A DNA stretch of 64,000 bases, from assembly GCA_036023115.1 (NCBI GenBank), contig JAYKKT010000041.1:6126501-6190500 (forward strand). Reading direction: 5' to 3'. The notes beneath the pieces are model-generated. The model saw only the letters and a program-made list of their open reading frames with translations. It was not told the DNA's origin and searched no databases. The first letter of the stretch is position 1, and every line of letters begins with the position of its first letter. The position numbers were made by a program, and so were the translations under genes. The stretch comes from Brasenia schreberi. Taxonomy: Eukaryota > Streptophyta > Magnoliopsida > Nymphaeales > Cabombaceae. Below, piece by piece: positions 27,949 to 39,551 of this stretch.

Positions 27949-28431
27949 CCTGGGGCAGACCATGGCTGAACCGCCAAGGCTTGTGTTAGAAAGTCCTAGG
28001 AAGGTCGTATACGTCAGGGGACTGCCCAAAGCAGGCCCCCTCCCAATCCTGACCCTTCTAGGAAGACCCAAACATCCCTTATTTCTAAAACACCTGGACA
28101 AAAAGCCATACGAGCACGATATGGACGACAGCAAGTTCTAGGACCCCGATTTATACCCTAACTTTTCAAAAAATAAAAAATCGTGGAACATGTTGTTGAA
28201 CATGGGCTATACGCCCTATAAAAGTCTAGGGGCACAAAACCAGGGTCTCTAGGAGCCCATCCTTCCTAGGGCCAACCCAAGCCGATATGGGATCGGCTAC
28301 ACTCCCAAAATATCGCCAGAGCCACCCCCTGTGACCACCTAGGTCAAGGGTGCCCTGGAACCTACCCTAGAAGAGACCTACGATTTAGACCTCTTATTCC
28401 GAGTCTAACCCGTAGTGTTTTCCCTTTGTAG
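27949..28431 (+). pseudogene. E3 remnant of G-patch-like ORF and intron
   Basis: Homologous to the intron ORF of E2 and E6: LESPRKVVYVRG, LDKKPYEHDMDD, MGYTPYKSLGAQNQG, with stops at about 28139 and later. The acceptor CCCTTTGTAG/G remains at 28431; the donor is gone. Confidence 0.7.
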
Positions 28432-28646
28432 GTATGATGGAAGATCCCTTTCATAAAAATACAAAAACATTTAAAAAATTTAAAATCAAAAAAATAGAAA
28501 ATTCGCAAAATCCAAAAACATTGGAAAATCAAAAACTCGAAAATAGTGGTTTGTATAGTTCCTAAAGTTCTTGTTTTGCAAAAACCCAAAAAAATCGAAA
28601 ATCTACAAAATACCAAAAAGATTTTGTACATAGCTGCTCCTGATAG
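28432..28646 (+). pseudogene. E3 short linker remnant before the pol deletion
   Basis: ATGATGGAAGATCCC start and Lys-rich reading with a frameshift. At about 28646 it passes directly into 3' UTR sequence (AAACCAGAAT, matching the minus strand near 23100). RT, RNase H, aRNH and integrase, about 4 kb, are missing. Confidence 0.75.
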
Positions 28647-29465
28647 AAACCAGAATCCAAAAGAAAAATCGATTCTCTTGTGAAAAAGAGGGATTAAAGA
28701 AAAAATACTCCCAAAGGGAGACCCTCGATGAAAAAAAGGAAAAAGAGGCCAAAAGGCTCAAAAAGAGTAGTTTTCCGCCTTCTATGCCTTAAACCACGGG
28801 ACACTTCAGAAGGGACCGTGGTATCTCTTTCCCATCCCTGGCTTATCCCAAGCTAAAACATGGTTCATTTCGAGGAAACCTAAAGTAAAAATAGGATTTA
28901 CTTACTTGAATTTCATTTTGCTTGAGAATTCGACGTTTCGAGTAAGACGTAGGAATTTGAAATATAGCTTGTTTTCTTATAAAACCTCCGCTAGATAAGC
29001 GAGTGTCAAGACTCAAGCAAAGGCAAATACGAAGAGCTCGAGATCCTTAGGATTGAGACTCAAGACAGTTGTGCCCTTTTGTAAATAGCTTTTGTAAATA
29101 GATTTTGAAAAATCGAACATCGAACAGCATAGGATCTGCTCACTTGGAGCAGCAGGCCTTGTAAGTCTCAAGAGTTCGACCATATCTGGTCTCTGGGAGG
29201 TCGCCACTCTTGACACCACACTCATGTTATACATCTATATTTCCACGCATGGCACTTGTATAAACATGATCCCATTTTAGGACCAAATTCCATACATATC
29301 CCTTTGGCGTGATATCTCCTCCTACTAGGGTCTTAAAAGTGAGATTTTGCTAAAGATTGGGACGATCCCATATTTTCATGGTTAGATCTAAGGAGACATT
29401 GAAAGGGGTGTTTGTCGTCTTTGCCATTATCCAAATCAATTTAGATAATGACAAAGAGGGGCATC
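28647..29465 (+). other. E3 3' UTR and polypurine tract
   Basis: Homologous to the 3' UTR of E5. It ends ACAAAGAGGGGCATC right before the 3' LTR; the purine run AAAGAGGGG at 29453-29461 is the likely plus-strand primer. No gene in it. Confidence 0.82.
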
Positions 29466-30650
29466 TGTAAACACCCCGAAATCCCACAAATTTCTCAAAT
29501 AAACCTTGTTTTATAAAAGCACCCCCAAAGGGCTATTTTGAGTTTGGAAACCCAGGAGCCTTCCAGACAAAACCCTGTACATAGGTTCAAACTATATATG
29601 TTTTAAAATATGTATAATATAGTTTTAAAACCTTGTAAAATACGTTTTGAAACCCCGCAAAGTGGCTTGGCCCGATGAAAGTAGGACCAGAAGAGCCAAA
29701 GAGAGCCCGCAACCGAAGCACAAGTCAAGCTCGACACAGCCACTCTCTTGCTAGATTCATCCCCAGGATCTCAAACGTCCAAGCCCCTATTATCAGCAAA
29801 TCATTTGAAATCATATCCGAAAGGTGAAAACAGAAGCGGACGACCATGTTGGCGAAGACCCAACGCAAGACAGAGTACTGATGCTGTGAGGCCCCGCACA
29901 AACCGTTCGTTTCGAACATACCCTGAAGGAGTCAGAATTCAGTTTGGATTGGATCTGGACCATATATATCCAGATCCCAATCCAAACGTATATGTGGATT
30001 TGATTTTGGATTTGGATCCAAAGATCCAATCCAATATCCACATCCATCACCCACATCACCTTCTCATAAATGGAGGTGGGGCCCACTGGAAATTCACGTG
30101 GGATTGTGGGCATGAGAGAGAATGGGGAGGATTAAGTATGAGGGAAATGTATTAAGCTTGACTTGTGTGTCAAGTTTCAGGTTAATCATGTGGGTTAGCC
30201 TAATTAGTGTGGGTTTAAGCTTGTATGAACCTACACCTAGCCTAGGGCTGCACCAACATGATGCAGTTAAGTCCATGGGCTATGCAAAGGGATGCTCCTA
30301 ACCTAATCCTAAGCCAAAACCCTTAATCCTAGCCATTTGCCCTAATCCTGGTCTAATCCCAACCTAATCACCTAACCTACTTCCCTAATCCCGGCCTAAT
30401 CCCAACCTAATCACCTAACCCACCTCCCTAATCCTTCCCTAAACCTAGTCTAATTCCCTTAATCCCAACCTAATCATAGCCTAAACACCTAACCCACCTC
30501 ACTAAACCTCACCCTAAAACCAACCAACCTAGCTAAGCCCTAAACCACTAAACCACCCCACCTAAACCCTAGCACACCATATCCCTAAAACCACCTAAAC
30601 TAAATATCTAGTCCCCCCTAAATATCTAGCCCACCTTATCACCACACCAC
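29466..30650 (+). repeat. E3 3' LTR, first part
   Basis: TGTAAACACCCCGAAATCCCAC start, U3 inverted repeat (about 29943-29985) and telomere-like block (about 30297-30650). Cut by E6 at 30651; the remainder lies right of the window. Confidence 0.9.
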
Positions 30651-31825
30651 TGAAAACACCCCGAAATCCCACGAACTTCTCAAACAAACCTTGTTTTGTA
30701 AAAGCAGCCCCAAAGGGCTATTTTGAGTCTGGAAACCCAGAAGCCTTACAGGCAACCCTGTACATATGTTTAAACTGTATATGTTTTAAAATATGTATAA
30801 TATGCTTTTAAAAACTTTAAAATATATTTTGAAACCCCACGAAGCGGCTTGGCCTGATCAAAGTAGGACCAGAAGAGCTAAAGAGAGCCCGGAACCGGAG
30901 CACATGTCGAGCCCGGCACAACAACTCTCGTGTTGAATCCACCCCCAGGATCTCGAACGTTCAAGACCCTGTTATCATCAAAAGTCCTTTGAAATCATCT
31001 TCGGAAGGTGAAAACAGAAGCGGACGACCATGTTGGCGAAGACCCAACGCAGACGGAGTACTGATGCTGTCAGACCCAGCACAAACCGTTCGTTTCGAAC
31101 ACAGCCTGAAGGAGTCAGAATTCAGTTTGGATTGGATCTGGACCATATATATCCAGATCGCAATCCAAACGTATGTGTGGATTTGGATTTGGATTTGGAT
31201 CCAGAGATCCAATCCAATATCCACATCCATGGCCCACATCACCTTCTCATAAATGGAGGTGGGGCCCACTTGAAATTCACGTGTGATAATGGGCATGAGA
31301 GAGAATGGGGAGGATAAGCATGAGGGGAATTGTATTAAGCTTGATTTGTGTGTCAAGTTTGGGGTTAATCATGTGGGTTAGCCTAATTAGTGTGGGTTTA
31401 AGCTTGTATTAGCCAAAACCTAACCTAGGGCTGCACCAACATGATGCAATGAAGTCTATGGGTTATGCAAAGGGAGCTCCCTAACCCAATCCTAAGCCAA
31501 AACCCCTAATCCTAGCCTTTTACCCTAATCCCGGCCTAATCCTAGCCTAATCACCTAACCCACTTCCCTAATTCCGGCCTAATCCCAACCTAATCACCTA
31601 ACCCACCTCCCTAATCCTTCCCTAAACCTAGCCTAATTCCCTTAATCCTAACCTAATCCTAGCCTAATTCCCTTAATCCTAACCTAATCCTAGCCTAAAC
31701 ACCTAACCCTCCTCACTAAATCTCACCCCGAAACCAACCCACCTAGCTCAGCCCTAAACCCCTAAACCACCCCACCTAAACCTAGCACACCATATCCCTA
31801 AAACCACCTAAATAAAATATCTGGC
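30651..31825 (+). repeat. E6 5' LTR, part 1
   Basis: It starts TGAAAACACC (TGT to TGA change). It has the U3 inverted repeat (about 31124-31170) and telomere-like block (about 31480-31810). Cut by E7 after CTGGC. Confidence 0.9.
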
Positions 31826-33060
31826 TGTAAACACCCCGAAATCCCACGAATTCCTTAAACAAACCTGGTTTTGTAAAAGCAGCCCCAAAGGGCCATTTTT
31901 GAGTCTGGAAACCCAGGAGCCTTCCAGACAACCCTGTACATACGTTTTGAACTCTATATTTCGAAAACATACAATATAGCTTTTTAAAACCTTTTTAAAA
32001 CATGTTTTGAAACCCCGAGGCGGCTTGGCCCGATCAAGACAGGACCAGGAGAGCTAAGAAGAGCCCGGAACCGGAGCACATGTCGAGCCCGGCACAGCAA
32101 CTCTTGTATATGATTTACACCCCTAGGATCTCGAACGTCCAAGACCCTGTTCTTATCAAAATATCATTTGAAGTCATCTCCGGAAGGCAGAAACGGAGAC
32201 GGACGACCATGTTGGCGAAGACCCAACGAAGACGGAGTACTGATGCTGTCAGACCCCACACGAATCGTCCGTTTCGAACCTAGCTCGAAGGAGTCAGAGT
32301 TCAGTTTGGATTGGATCTGGACCATATATATCCAGATCCCAATCCAAACCCATATGTGGACTTGGATTTGGATTTGGATCCAGAGATCCAATCCAATATC
32401 CATATCCATGGCCCACATCACCTTCTCATAAATGGAGGTGGGGCCCACTTGAAATTCACGTGGGATCATGGGCATGAGAGAGAGTGGGGATGGAAAATAT
32501 CAAGAGTGTTGTAATTAAGCTTGACTTGTGTGTCAAGTTTGGGGTTAATCATGTGGGTTAGCCTAATTGAGTGGGTTTAAGCTTATAATTAGCAAAAACC
32601 TAACCTAGGGCTGCACCAACATGAGGTGGTTAAGGTCTATGGGCCATGCAAAGGGAGCTCCTTCACCTAAACCTAACCCAAAACACCTAATCCAAGCCTA
32701 CCCCCCTAATCCACCCCTAATCTGAGCCTAATCACCTAACCTACTTCCCTAATCCCGGCCTAATCCCAACCTAATCACCTAACCCACTTCCCTAATCCTT
32801 CCCTAAACCTAGATTAATTTCCCTAATCCTAGCCTAAACCTAACCTAATCACCTAACCTAGCTCACTAAACCTCACCCTAAAACCCAACCACCTAGCCTA
32901 GCCCTAAACCCCTAAACCACCCCTAGCCCACAATCTACCCAAACCCCTAGTTTTCAAAATATCTGGCCCAACACTTTCCAGCCCACCTTATCTACATACC
33001 ACCCTACCTAAACCACCTAACCACTACCCCAAGCCCAGCCCTAACCGACCTACCCATCCC

Positions 33061-33089
33061 TATTTAAACCCCCCCCTTGGGGGCGGGTT
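33061..33089 (+). promoter_or_regulatory. E7 TATA box with C/G inverted repeat
   Basis: TATTTAAA then a C run, TT and GGGGGCGGGTTT, near-perfect inverted repeat. Confidence 0.65.
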
Positions 33090-33989
33090 TCCCTAGCTAG
33101 AAGGACCTCACCAATCCCAGCCGGGCCCTCTCTTTCCCCCACTTCCCCAGCTGCTCCACCTGCACCACCTGCACCGCCACCTTCTCTCTTCCATCCACCA
33201 CCATCTCCCAGCCGGATGCCACCACCATCTCCCAGCTGGACGCCACACTTGCTCTCCATCCCATCTACACCCGGCTTCTCTTTTCCTTCCACCGCCTCTC
33301 CCCATTCGATAGGCATTTCCCAAACTCTACCTAAATCCTTCTCTACTCCCTCTCCACTCCTAGCCACCCACCATATCATCATCTCATCTACACATCAACC
33401 CCTTTGCTGCCACCATTTTCACTTAGCCGAACCTAGCACAACCTAAACTACCGGCCACTACCTAGCCATCCTATCTACATCCGACCACCCTATAGGACTC
33501 CCATTCGGCCTCCCCATAAACTCCCCTTTAGGTCCACATTCCCTAAACACTCGACCCTCCTAGTGACCCTAAACACTCACTTGGTCCAGCCCTTTAATCC
33601 CCCACATCAAGGCGACACCCATTTGCAGCCGGCCACCTTCGAGGCGCCTACCCCGCGCCCCATTTGCAGCCGGCCAGCACCCTTTGTCATCCACCCTCGT
33701 GGAGCTCTCATTTGCAGCCCAAGGCCAAGGACAAGCCCACGCTCAAGCAAGGCCTCTACGGACCAGCTACTCGTAAGTGCCTAAACTCGGTCTTTAGTTG
33801 TATACTTGCTTGAGATTCAATTTGATACGGGGTTGTAATAACGGAGCATAGTCTCCCCCCGCTTGTAATAATGTGGCTTGGCACACCCACACACGTGCAC
33901 TCTCTTAGTTGTGCACGATTTTGAACACACACGGGCCTAATCAGCCCCTAATACATAAGTATATATACTTTCATTCTCGAAGGGTTTTG

Positions 33990-34620
33990 CTTAAGTTGGG
34001 TGCGTTGTCTTTCAATTCAAGCACTCACACACATTGAACTTTCGCTCTTATTTGAAAGACCCAAGTAAGGGCCGACCTATACTATTTGGGTTTCATTTCA
34101 TGTCGTGTGAGTAAGTCTTTCAATTCAAGCACTCTCACACACATTGAGCTTTCGCTCTTATTTGAAAGACCCAAGTAAGGGCCGACCTATACTATTTGGG
34201 TTTCATTTCATGTCGTGTGAGTAAGTCTTTCAATTCAAGCACTCTCACACACATTGAGCTTTCGCTCTTATTTGAAAGACCCAAGTAAGGGCCGACCTAT
34301 ACTATTTGGGTTTCATTTCATGTCGTGTGAGTAAGTCTTTCAATTCAAGCACTTTCACACACATTGAGCCTTCACTCTTACTCCCAAGACCTTAGTCAAG
34401 GCCATACTGCAATTTATATTTGGGTTTAATTTCATGTCGTGTGTGTAAGTCTTTCAATTCCAGCACGCACCCACATTGAGCCTTCGCTCTTATTTGCAAG
34501 ACCCGAGTAAGGGCTCATATACATAATCTATATACATATCTCCCTTCGGTTATTTCCCTTTGGTTATTTCCCTTCGGTTATTTCCCTTCGGTTATTTCCC
34601 TTCAATTATTTCCCTTCAGT
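33990..34620 (+). repeat. E7 110-bp and 14-bp tandem arrays
   Basis: Five units anchored on CACATTGA(A/G)C at about 34033, 34143, 34253, 34363 and 34477, then TTCCCTTCGGTTAT repeats (period 14) at 34543-34620. Confidence 0.88.
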
Positions 34621-34942
34621 ATTGTCTTTACATTTCGGGTTTTCCCTTTGGAGTAGCATGAGTTTGCATTGCATGTACGCCATACCACGAGGTAGGACGC
34701 ATATTGCATCAAAGCAAGCCCCGCTCGAATTCGCCCACGTAGTGGAGTGTTCATAACACACAAACTAGGTGGCCCGAAAAGGGATAAAAGCAAAGACTTA
34801 GGCACGTGCAAATCCACGTGATCTAAAACATGCAATCGCATTCTAAAGACCCGAAATAGACACCTCAAACCGCTTCGTAGACTTTCTCTCTAAAAAAACT
34901 TGATTTTTGCAAAGCGTACAGACTGACCCTTGCGCATCGGTG

Positions 34943-37900
34943 TGTAGACGCGTGAAAATCCCCGCCTCTTCGCCTCTTTCGGGGCTTGGAGTGGATCTTC
35001 TCGTGTGTCTAAGGCCTATGTATACAAATAGGGCGTGCCAGCTAGCTTACTTAAGCTAGCAAAGATATTTTTATCACTGACTTCTAAACGTGGCGACTGT
35101 GAGCAAGTAAGCTCTTGTCGTCACAGACCTTCTTGCACCGATGCGCAAGGGTCAGTTTGTACGCTTTTGCAAAAATCGGGTTTTGGAGAGAAAGTCTACG
35201 AAGCGGTTCGAGGTGTCTATTTCGGGTCTTTAGGATGCGATTGCATATTTTAGATCACGTGGATTTGCACGTGCCTAAGTCTTTTCTTTTATCCCTTTTC
35301 GGGCCACCTAGTTTGTGTGTTATGAACACTCCACTACATGGGCGAATTCGAGCAGGGCTTGCTTTGATGCAATATGCGTCCTACCTCATGGTATGGTGTA
35401 GATGTAATGCAAACTCACGCTACTCCAAAGGGAAAACCCGAAATGTAAAGACAATACCGAAGGGAAATAACAGAAGGGAAATAACCGAAGGGAAATAACC
35501 GAAGGGAAATAATCAAAGGGAGATATGTATATAGCTTATGTATATGAGCCCTTACTCGGGTCTTGCAAATAAGAGCGAAGGCTCAATGTGGGTGCGTGCT
35601 TGAATTGAAAGACTTACACACACGACATGAAATTAAACCCAAATATAAATTGCAGTATGGCCTTGACTAAGGTCTTGGGAGTAAGAGCGAAGGCTCAACG
35701 TGTGTGAGAGTGCTTGAATTGAAGTACTACACACACGACATAAATGAAACCCAAATATAACTGCAATAAGGCCTTTATTAAGGTCTTGGGAGTAAGAGCG
35801 AAGGCTCAATGTGTGTGAAAGTGCTTGAATTGAAAGACTTACTCACACGACATGAAATGAAACCCAAATAGTATAGGTCGGCCCTTACTTGGGTCTTTCA
35901 AATAAGAGCGAAAGCTCAATGTGTGTGAGAGTGCTTGAATTGAAAGACTTACTCACACGACATGAAATGAAACCCAAATAGTATAGGTCGGCCCTTACTT
36001 GGGTCTTTCAAATAAGAGCGAAAGCTCAATGTGTGTGAGTGCTTGAATTGGAAGACAACGCACCCAACTTAAACAAAAACCCTTCGAAAATGAAAGTATA
36101 TATATACACTTATATATTAGGGGCTGATTAGGCCCGTGTGTGTTCAAAATCGTGCACGACTAAGAGAGTGCACGTGTGTGGTTGTGCCAAGCCACGTTAT
36201 TACAAGCGGGGGGAGACTATGCTCCGTTATTACAACCCCGTATCAAATTGAATCTCAAGCAAGTGTACAACTAAAAACCGAGTTTAGACACTTACGAGTA
36301 GCTGGTCCGTAGAGGTCTTGCTTGAGCGTGGGCTTGGCCTTGGGCTGCAAACGGGAGCTCCGCGGAGATAGGTGACCAAAGGTGCTGGCCGGCTGCAAGT
36401 GGGGTGCGGGATAGGCGCCTCGAAGGTGGCCGGTGGCAAGTGGATGTCGCCTCAAGGTAGGGGGTTTAAATGGGCTAAACGAGTGAGGTCTTAGGATCAC
36501 TAGGGGAGTTGAGTACTTAGGGAAAACTGGCCCTAAGGGAGAGTTTGTGAGAAGGCCGAATGGGACACCTAGGGGAAGGTAGTGGCCGGCGGTTTGTGCT
36601 AGGTTCGGCTAAGTTAAAATGGTGGTGGCGGGCTGCTGGGGTGACTAGGGCTGGAGTATGGGAAGGTGGCCAGTTAGGGGATGGGACTAGGTAATAGTGG
36701 GAATAGTGGGTTTAAGGTAGTGCCACGGGCAAGTCTTAGGAAATCTGATAGGGTGGCCGGGTATAGTTGATGTGAGTTAGGTAGGAAGCAAACGGTTGAG
36801 GCGGCTAAGGTTTGGCCGAGTGGGAGTGGTGGCGGTGAGGGGCTGTTGGGTGAGTAAGGTGATGGTGTGGTGGGTGGCTGGGAGTGGAGAGGGAGTAGAG
36901 AATGGTTTAGGTAGGGTTAAAGAAGGCTTACCGGATGGGGAGAAGTGGCGAGTGGATGAAGAGAGAAGCCGGGTGTTGATGGGAGTTCGGCTGGTTCGGT
37001 TGGATGAAGGTGGTGGTGGATGGAAGAGGGAAGGTGGCGGTGCAGGTGGAGCTGATGGAGCAGGTGGAGCAGGCGAAGGTGATGGAGAGTGGTCCAGGCT
37101 GGGTGAGATATGGGAGAAGGAGAGGGCCCGGCTGGGTGAGATGGTGGTTCCCACTTGGAAAACCCGCCCCCAAGGGGGGGGGTTTAAATAGGGGATGGGT
37201 AGGTCGGTTAGGGCTGGGCTGAGGGTAGTGGTTAGGTGGTTTAGGTAGGGTGGTATGTAGATAAGGTGGGCTGGAAAGGGTTGGGCCAGATATTTTAAAA
37301 CTAGGGGTTTGGGTAGATTGTGGGCTAAGGGTGGTTTAGGGGTTTAGGGCTAGGTTAGGTGGTTGGGTTTTAGGGTGAGGTTTAGTGAGGTTGGTTAGGT
37401 GATTAGGCTAGGTTTAGGCTAGGATTAGGGAAATTAATCTAGGTTTAGGGAAGGATTAGGGAAGTGGGTTAGATGATTAGGTTGGGATTAGGCCGGGATT
37501 AGGGAAGTGGGTTAGGTGATTAGGTTGGGATTAGGGGTGGATTAGGGGTTTAGGCTAGGATTAGGCATTTTGGGTTAGGTTTAGGTGAAGGAGCTCCCTT
37601 AGCATGGCCCATAGACCTTGATCACCCCATGTTGGTGCAGCCCTAGGTTAGGTTTTAGCTAATTACAAGCTTAAACCCACTCAATTAGGCTAACCCACAT
37701 GATTAAACCCAAACTTGACACACAAGTCAAGCTTAATACAACACTCTTGATATTTTTCACCCCCACTCTCTCTCATGCCCAATATCCCACGTGAATTTCA
37801 AGTGGGCCCCACCTCCATTTATGAGAAGGTGATGTGGGCCACGGATATGGATATTGGATTGGATCTCTGGATCCAAATCCAAATCCAAGTCCACATATGG

Positions 37901-38423
37901 GTTTGGATTGGAATCTGGATATATATGGTCCAGATCCAATCCAAACTGAACTCTGACTCCTTCGAGCTGGGTTCGAAACGGACGATTTGTGCGGGGCCTG
38001 ACAGCATCAATACTCCGTCTGCGTTGGGTCTTCACCAACATAGTCGTCCGCCTCCGTTTCTGCCTTCCGGAGATGACTTCAAATGCTATTTTGATAAGAA
38101 TAGGGTCTTGGACGTTCGAGATCCTAGGATGTGAATCAGATACAAGAGTTGCTGCGCCGGGCTCGACATGTGCTCCGGTTCCGGGCTCTTCTTAGCTCTC
38201 CTGGTCCTGTCTTGATCAGGCCAAGCCACTTCGGGGTTTCAAAACGTGTTTTAAAAAGGGTTTTCAAAAGCCATATCATATGTTTTTGAAAGATGTAATT
38301 TAAAACAGATATACAGGGTTGTCTAGAAGGCTCCTGGGTTTCCAGACTCAAAATAGCCCTTTGGGGCTGCTTTTACAAAATCAGATGAATTTGAGAAATT
38401 CGTGGGATTTCGGGGTGTTTACA
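34943..38423 (-). mobile_element. E8: reverse solo LTR (3481 bp)
   Basis: TGTAGACGCG at left, GGGGTGTTTACA at right, flanked by CGGTG on both sides (34938-34942, 38424-38428). It sits in the U5 of E7. It has five 110-bp units (35530-36080), exon block 36296-36344 (49 nt; acceptor CAG kept), TATA box 37183-37190, telomere-like block about 37210-37580 and the inverted repeat at about 37900-37950. The 6-nt shorter exon block is shared with E5. Confidence 0.95.
37183..37190 (-). promoter_or_regulatory. E8 TATA box
   Basis: TATTTAAA on the minus strand, followed by a C run and GGGGGCGGGTTTTCC. Confidence 0.6.
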
Positions 38424-38621
38424 CGGTGCAAGAAGGTCTGCGACGACAAGAGCTTACTTGCTCACAGTCGCCACGTTTAGAAGTCAGTGTTAAAAATATC
38501 TTCGCTAGCTTAGGTAAGCTAGCTGGCACGCCCTGTTTGCATACATAGGCCTTAGACACACGAGAGGATCCGCTCCAAGCCCTTAAAAAGGCAAAGAGGC
38601 GGGGATTTTCGCGCGTCTACA
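38424..38621 (+). mobile_element. E7 solo LTR, end part
   Basis: CGGTGCAAGAAGGTCTGCGACG, U5 hairpin (about 38505-38524), CTGGCACGCCC and GCGCGTCTACA end; followed by the CTGGC duplication. Confidence 0.95.
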
Positions 38622-39551
38622 CTGGCCCCTCCTCAAAACCAGCCCACCTTACCACCACACCACCACACCACCACCACCTAACCACCTTACCACCCTCTCA
38701 AAACCACCCCAAACCGACGTTGGAAAAACTATAAACCCCCCCCTAGTGGGCGGGTTTTTCAAGTTCTGCCAGCCAGCCCTTGGGCCAGCCGAACCCTCTC
38801 TCACCTGGCTCTCTTCTTCCACCTGCACCACCACTACCCCCGGCCAGCTCCACCTCGCACCACCACCACCTTCCGGCCTGCTCCCTTCCACGTCGCCACC
38901 ATAGTCGCCCGGCCAGCTCCCTTCCTTCCACCCGGCTGCCCTTCTTCCACACACCGACCTCCCTCATCCATCCGGTTAGTACCTCAACCCAACTCCACCT
39001 CCTCTTCACTCCCCCTCCACTCTCAGCCACCCATACCACCACCACATAGCTCCATCACAGCCTTCCCACCACTCTTCCCCATTCGGCCAGACCTAACCCC
39101 TTACACCACCCGATTCTCTACTTCTTTCCTTTAGTCACCCCGGCCACCCTACCTTGCTCCCTAGGACTTGCCCCTTCCACTTTCAACCAAACCTTAGCTC
39201 CACCTTCCCTAGCACCCTAGCTAGCTCCCTCGCCATTCCCAAATACTCCTAGCTACCCCAGTCGGCCACCATCTAAACCACCCCTAGTCGGCCAGTCATA
39301 GCTGACTACACCCAAGTCACCCGGCCAGCCATGCCCTTTTCCTTAGACATTCCCTTTAGGCTCCCCTTAGCGCCACCTTCCATAGCGCCTTCCCTATACC
39401 TTAGTGGCCCTCCTTAATCACTTCAGCCTAAAGCATCACGGCAGCACCCCCCTAGCAGCCGGCAAGCTCCAACGTGCCACACCCGCGCTCCCTTGTCACC
39501 CGGCCAGCACACCCCTTTGTTGTGCCATTCCGAGGAGCTCCCTCTTGTAGC
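38622..39551 (+). repeat. E6 5' LTR, part 2
   Basis: Resumes CTGGCCCC; TATA box TATAAA at 38730-38735 with C/G inverted repeat, AUG-free pyrimidine-rich leader to the donor-like CCG/GTTAGT near 38976, then C-rich intron-like sequence. Cut by E9 right at the exon-2 acceptor. Confidence 0.9.
38730..38758 (+). promoter_or_regulatory. E6 TATA box with C/G inverted repeat
   Basis: TATAAA, C run, CTAGT, GGGCGGGTTTTTC; same arrangement as in E2. Confidence 0.65.

Larger units (their letters stand above)
13568..30650 (+). mobile_element. E3: internally deleted Tat/Ogre-like element (interrupted)
   Basis: Inserted in the aRNH of E2 (presumed target duplication CTTGT, 13563-13567). Parts: 5' LTR 13568-16136 plus 24857-25745, internal region 25746-29465, 3' LTR 29466-30650 and onward outside the window. 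The two LTR starts share marks not found together in other copies (AGACAAAACCC, CCTTGTAAAATACG), which supports pairing them. Gag and protease remnants join directly to the 3' UTR, so RT, both RNase H domains and integrase are absent. Gag also has a deletion, so it could only have moved with proteins from other copies, if the deletions came first. Confidence 0.85.
31826..34942 (+). mobile_element. E7: solo LTR, first part
   Basis: It starts TGTAAACACC; with 38424-38621 it is a complete LTR of about 3.3 kb. Target duplication CTGGC on both sides (31821-31825 and 38622-38626) proves a solo LTR. It has TATA box 33061-33068, 55-nt exon block 33718-33772 with donor GTAAGTG, five 110-bp units (about 33990-34530) and 14-bp repeats (34543-34620). 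The exon-1 donor is mutated to ATAGGC. Cut by E8 after CGGTG. Confidence 0.95.

Noticed and set aside
34921..35160. Large inverted repeat centred near 34943
   Set aside because: Explained by reverse-oriented solo LTR E8 inserted in the U5 of E7; the arms are U5 sequences of two LTRs.
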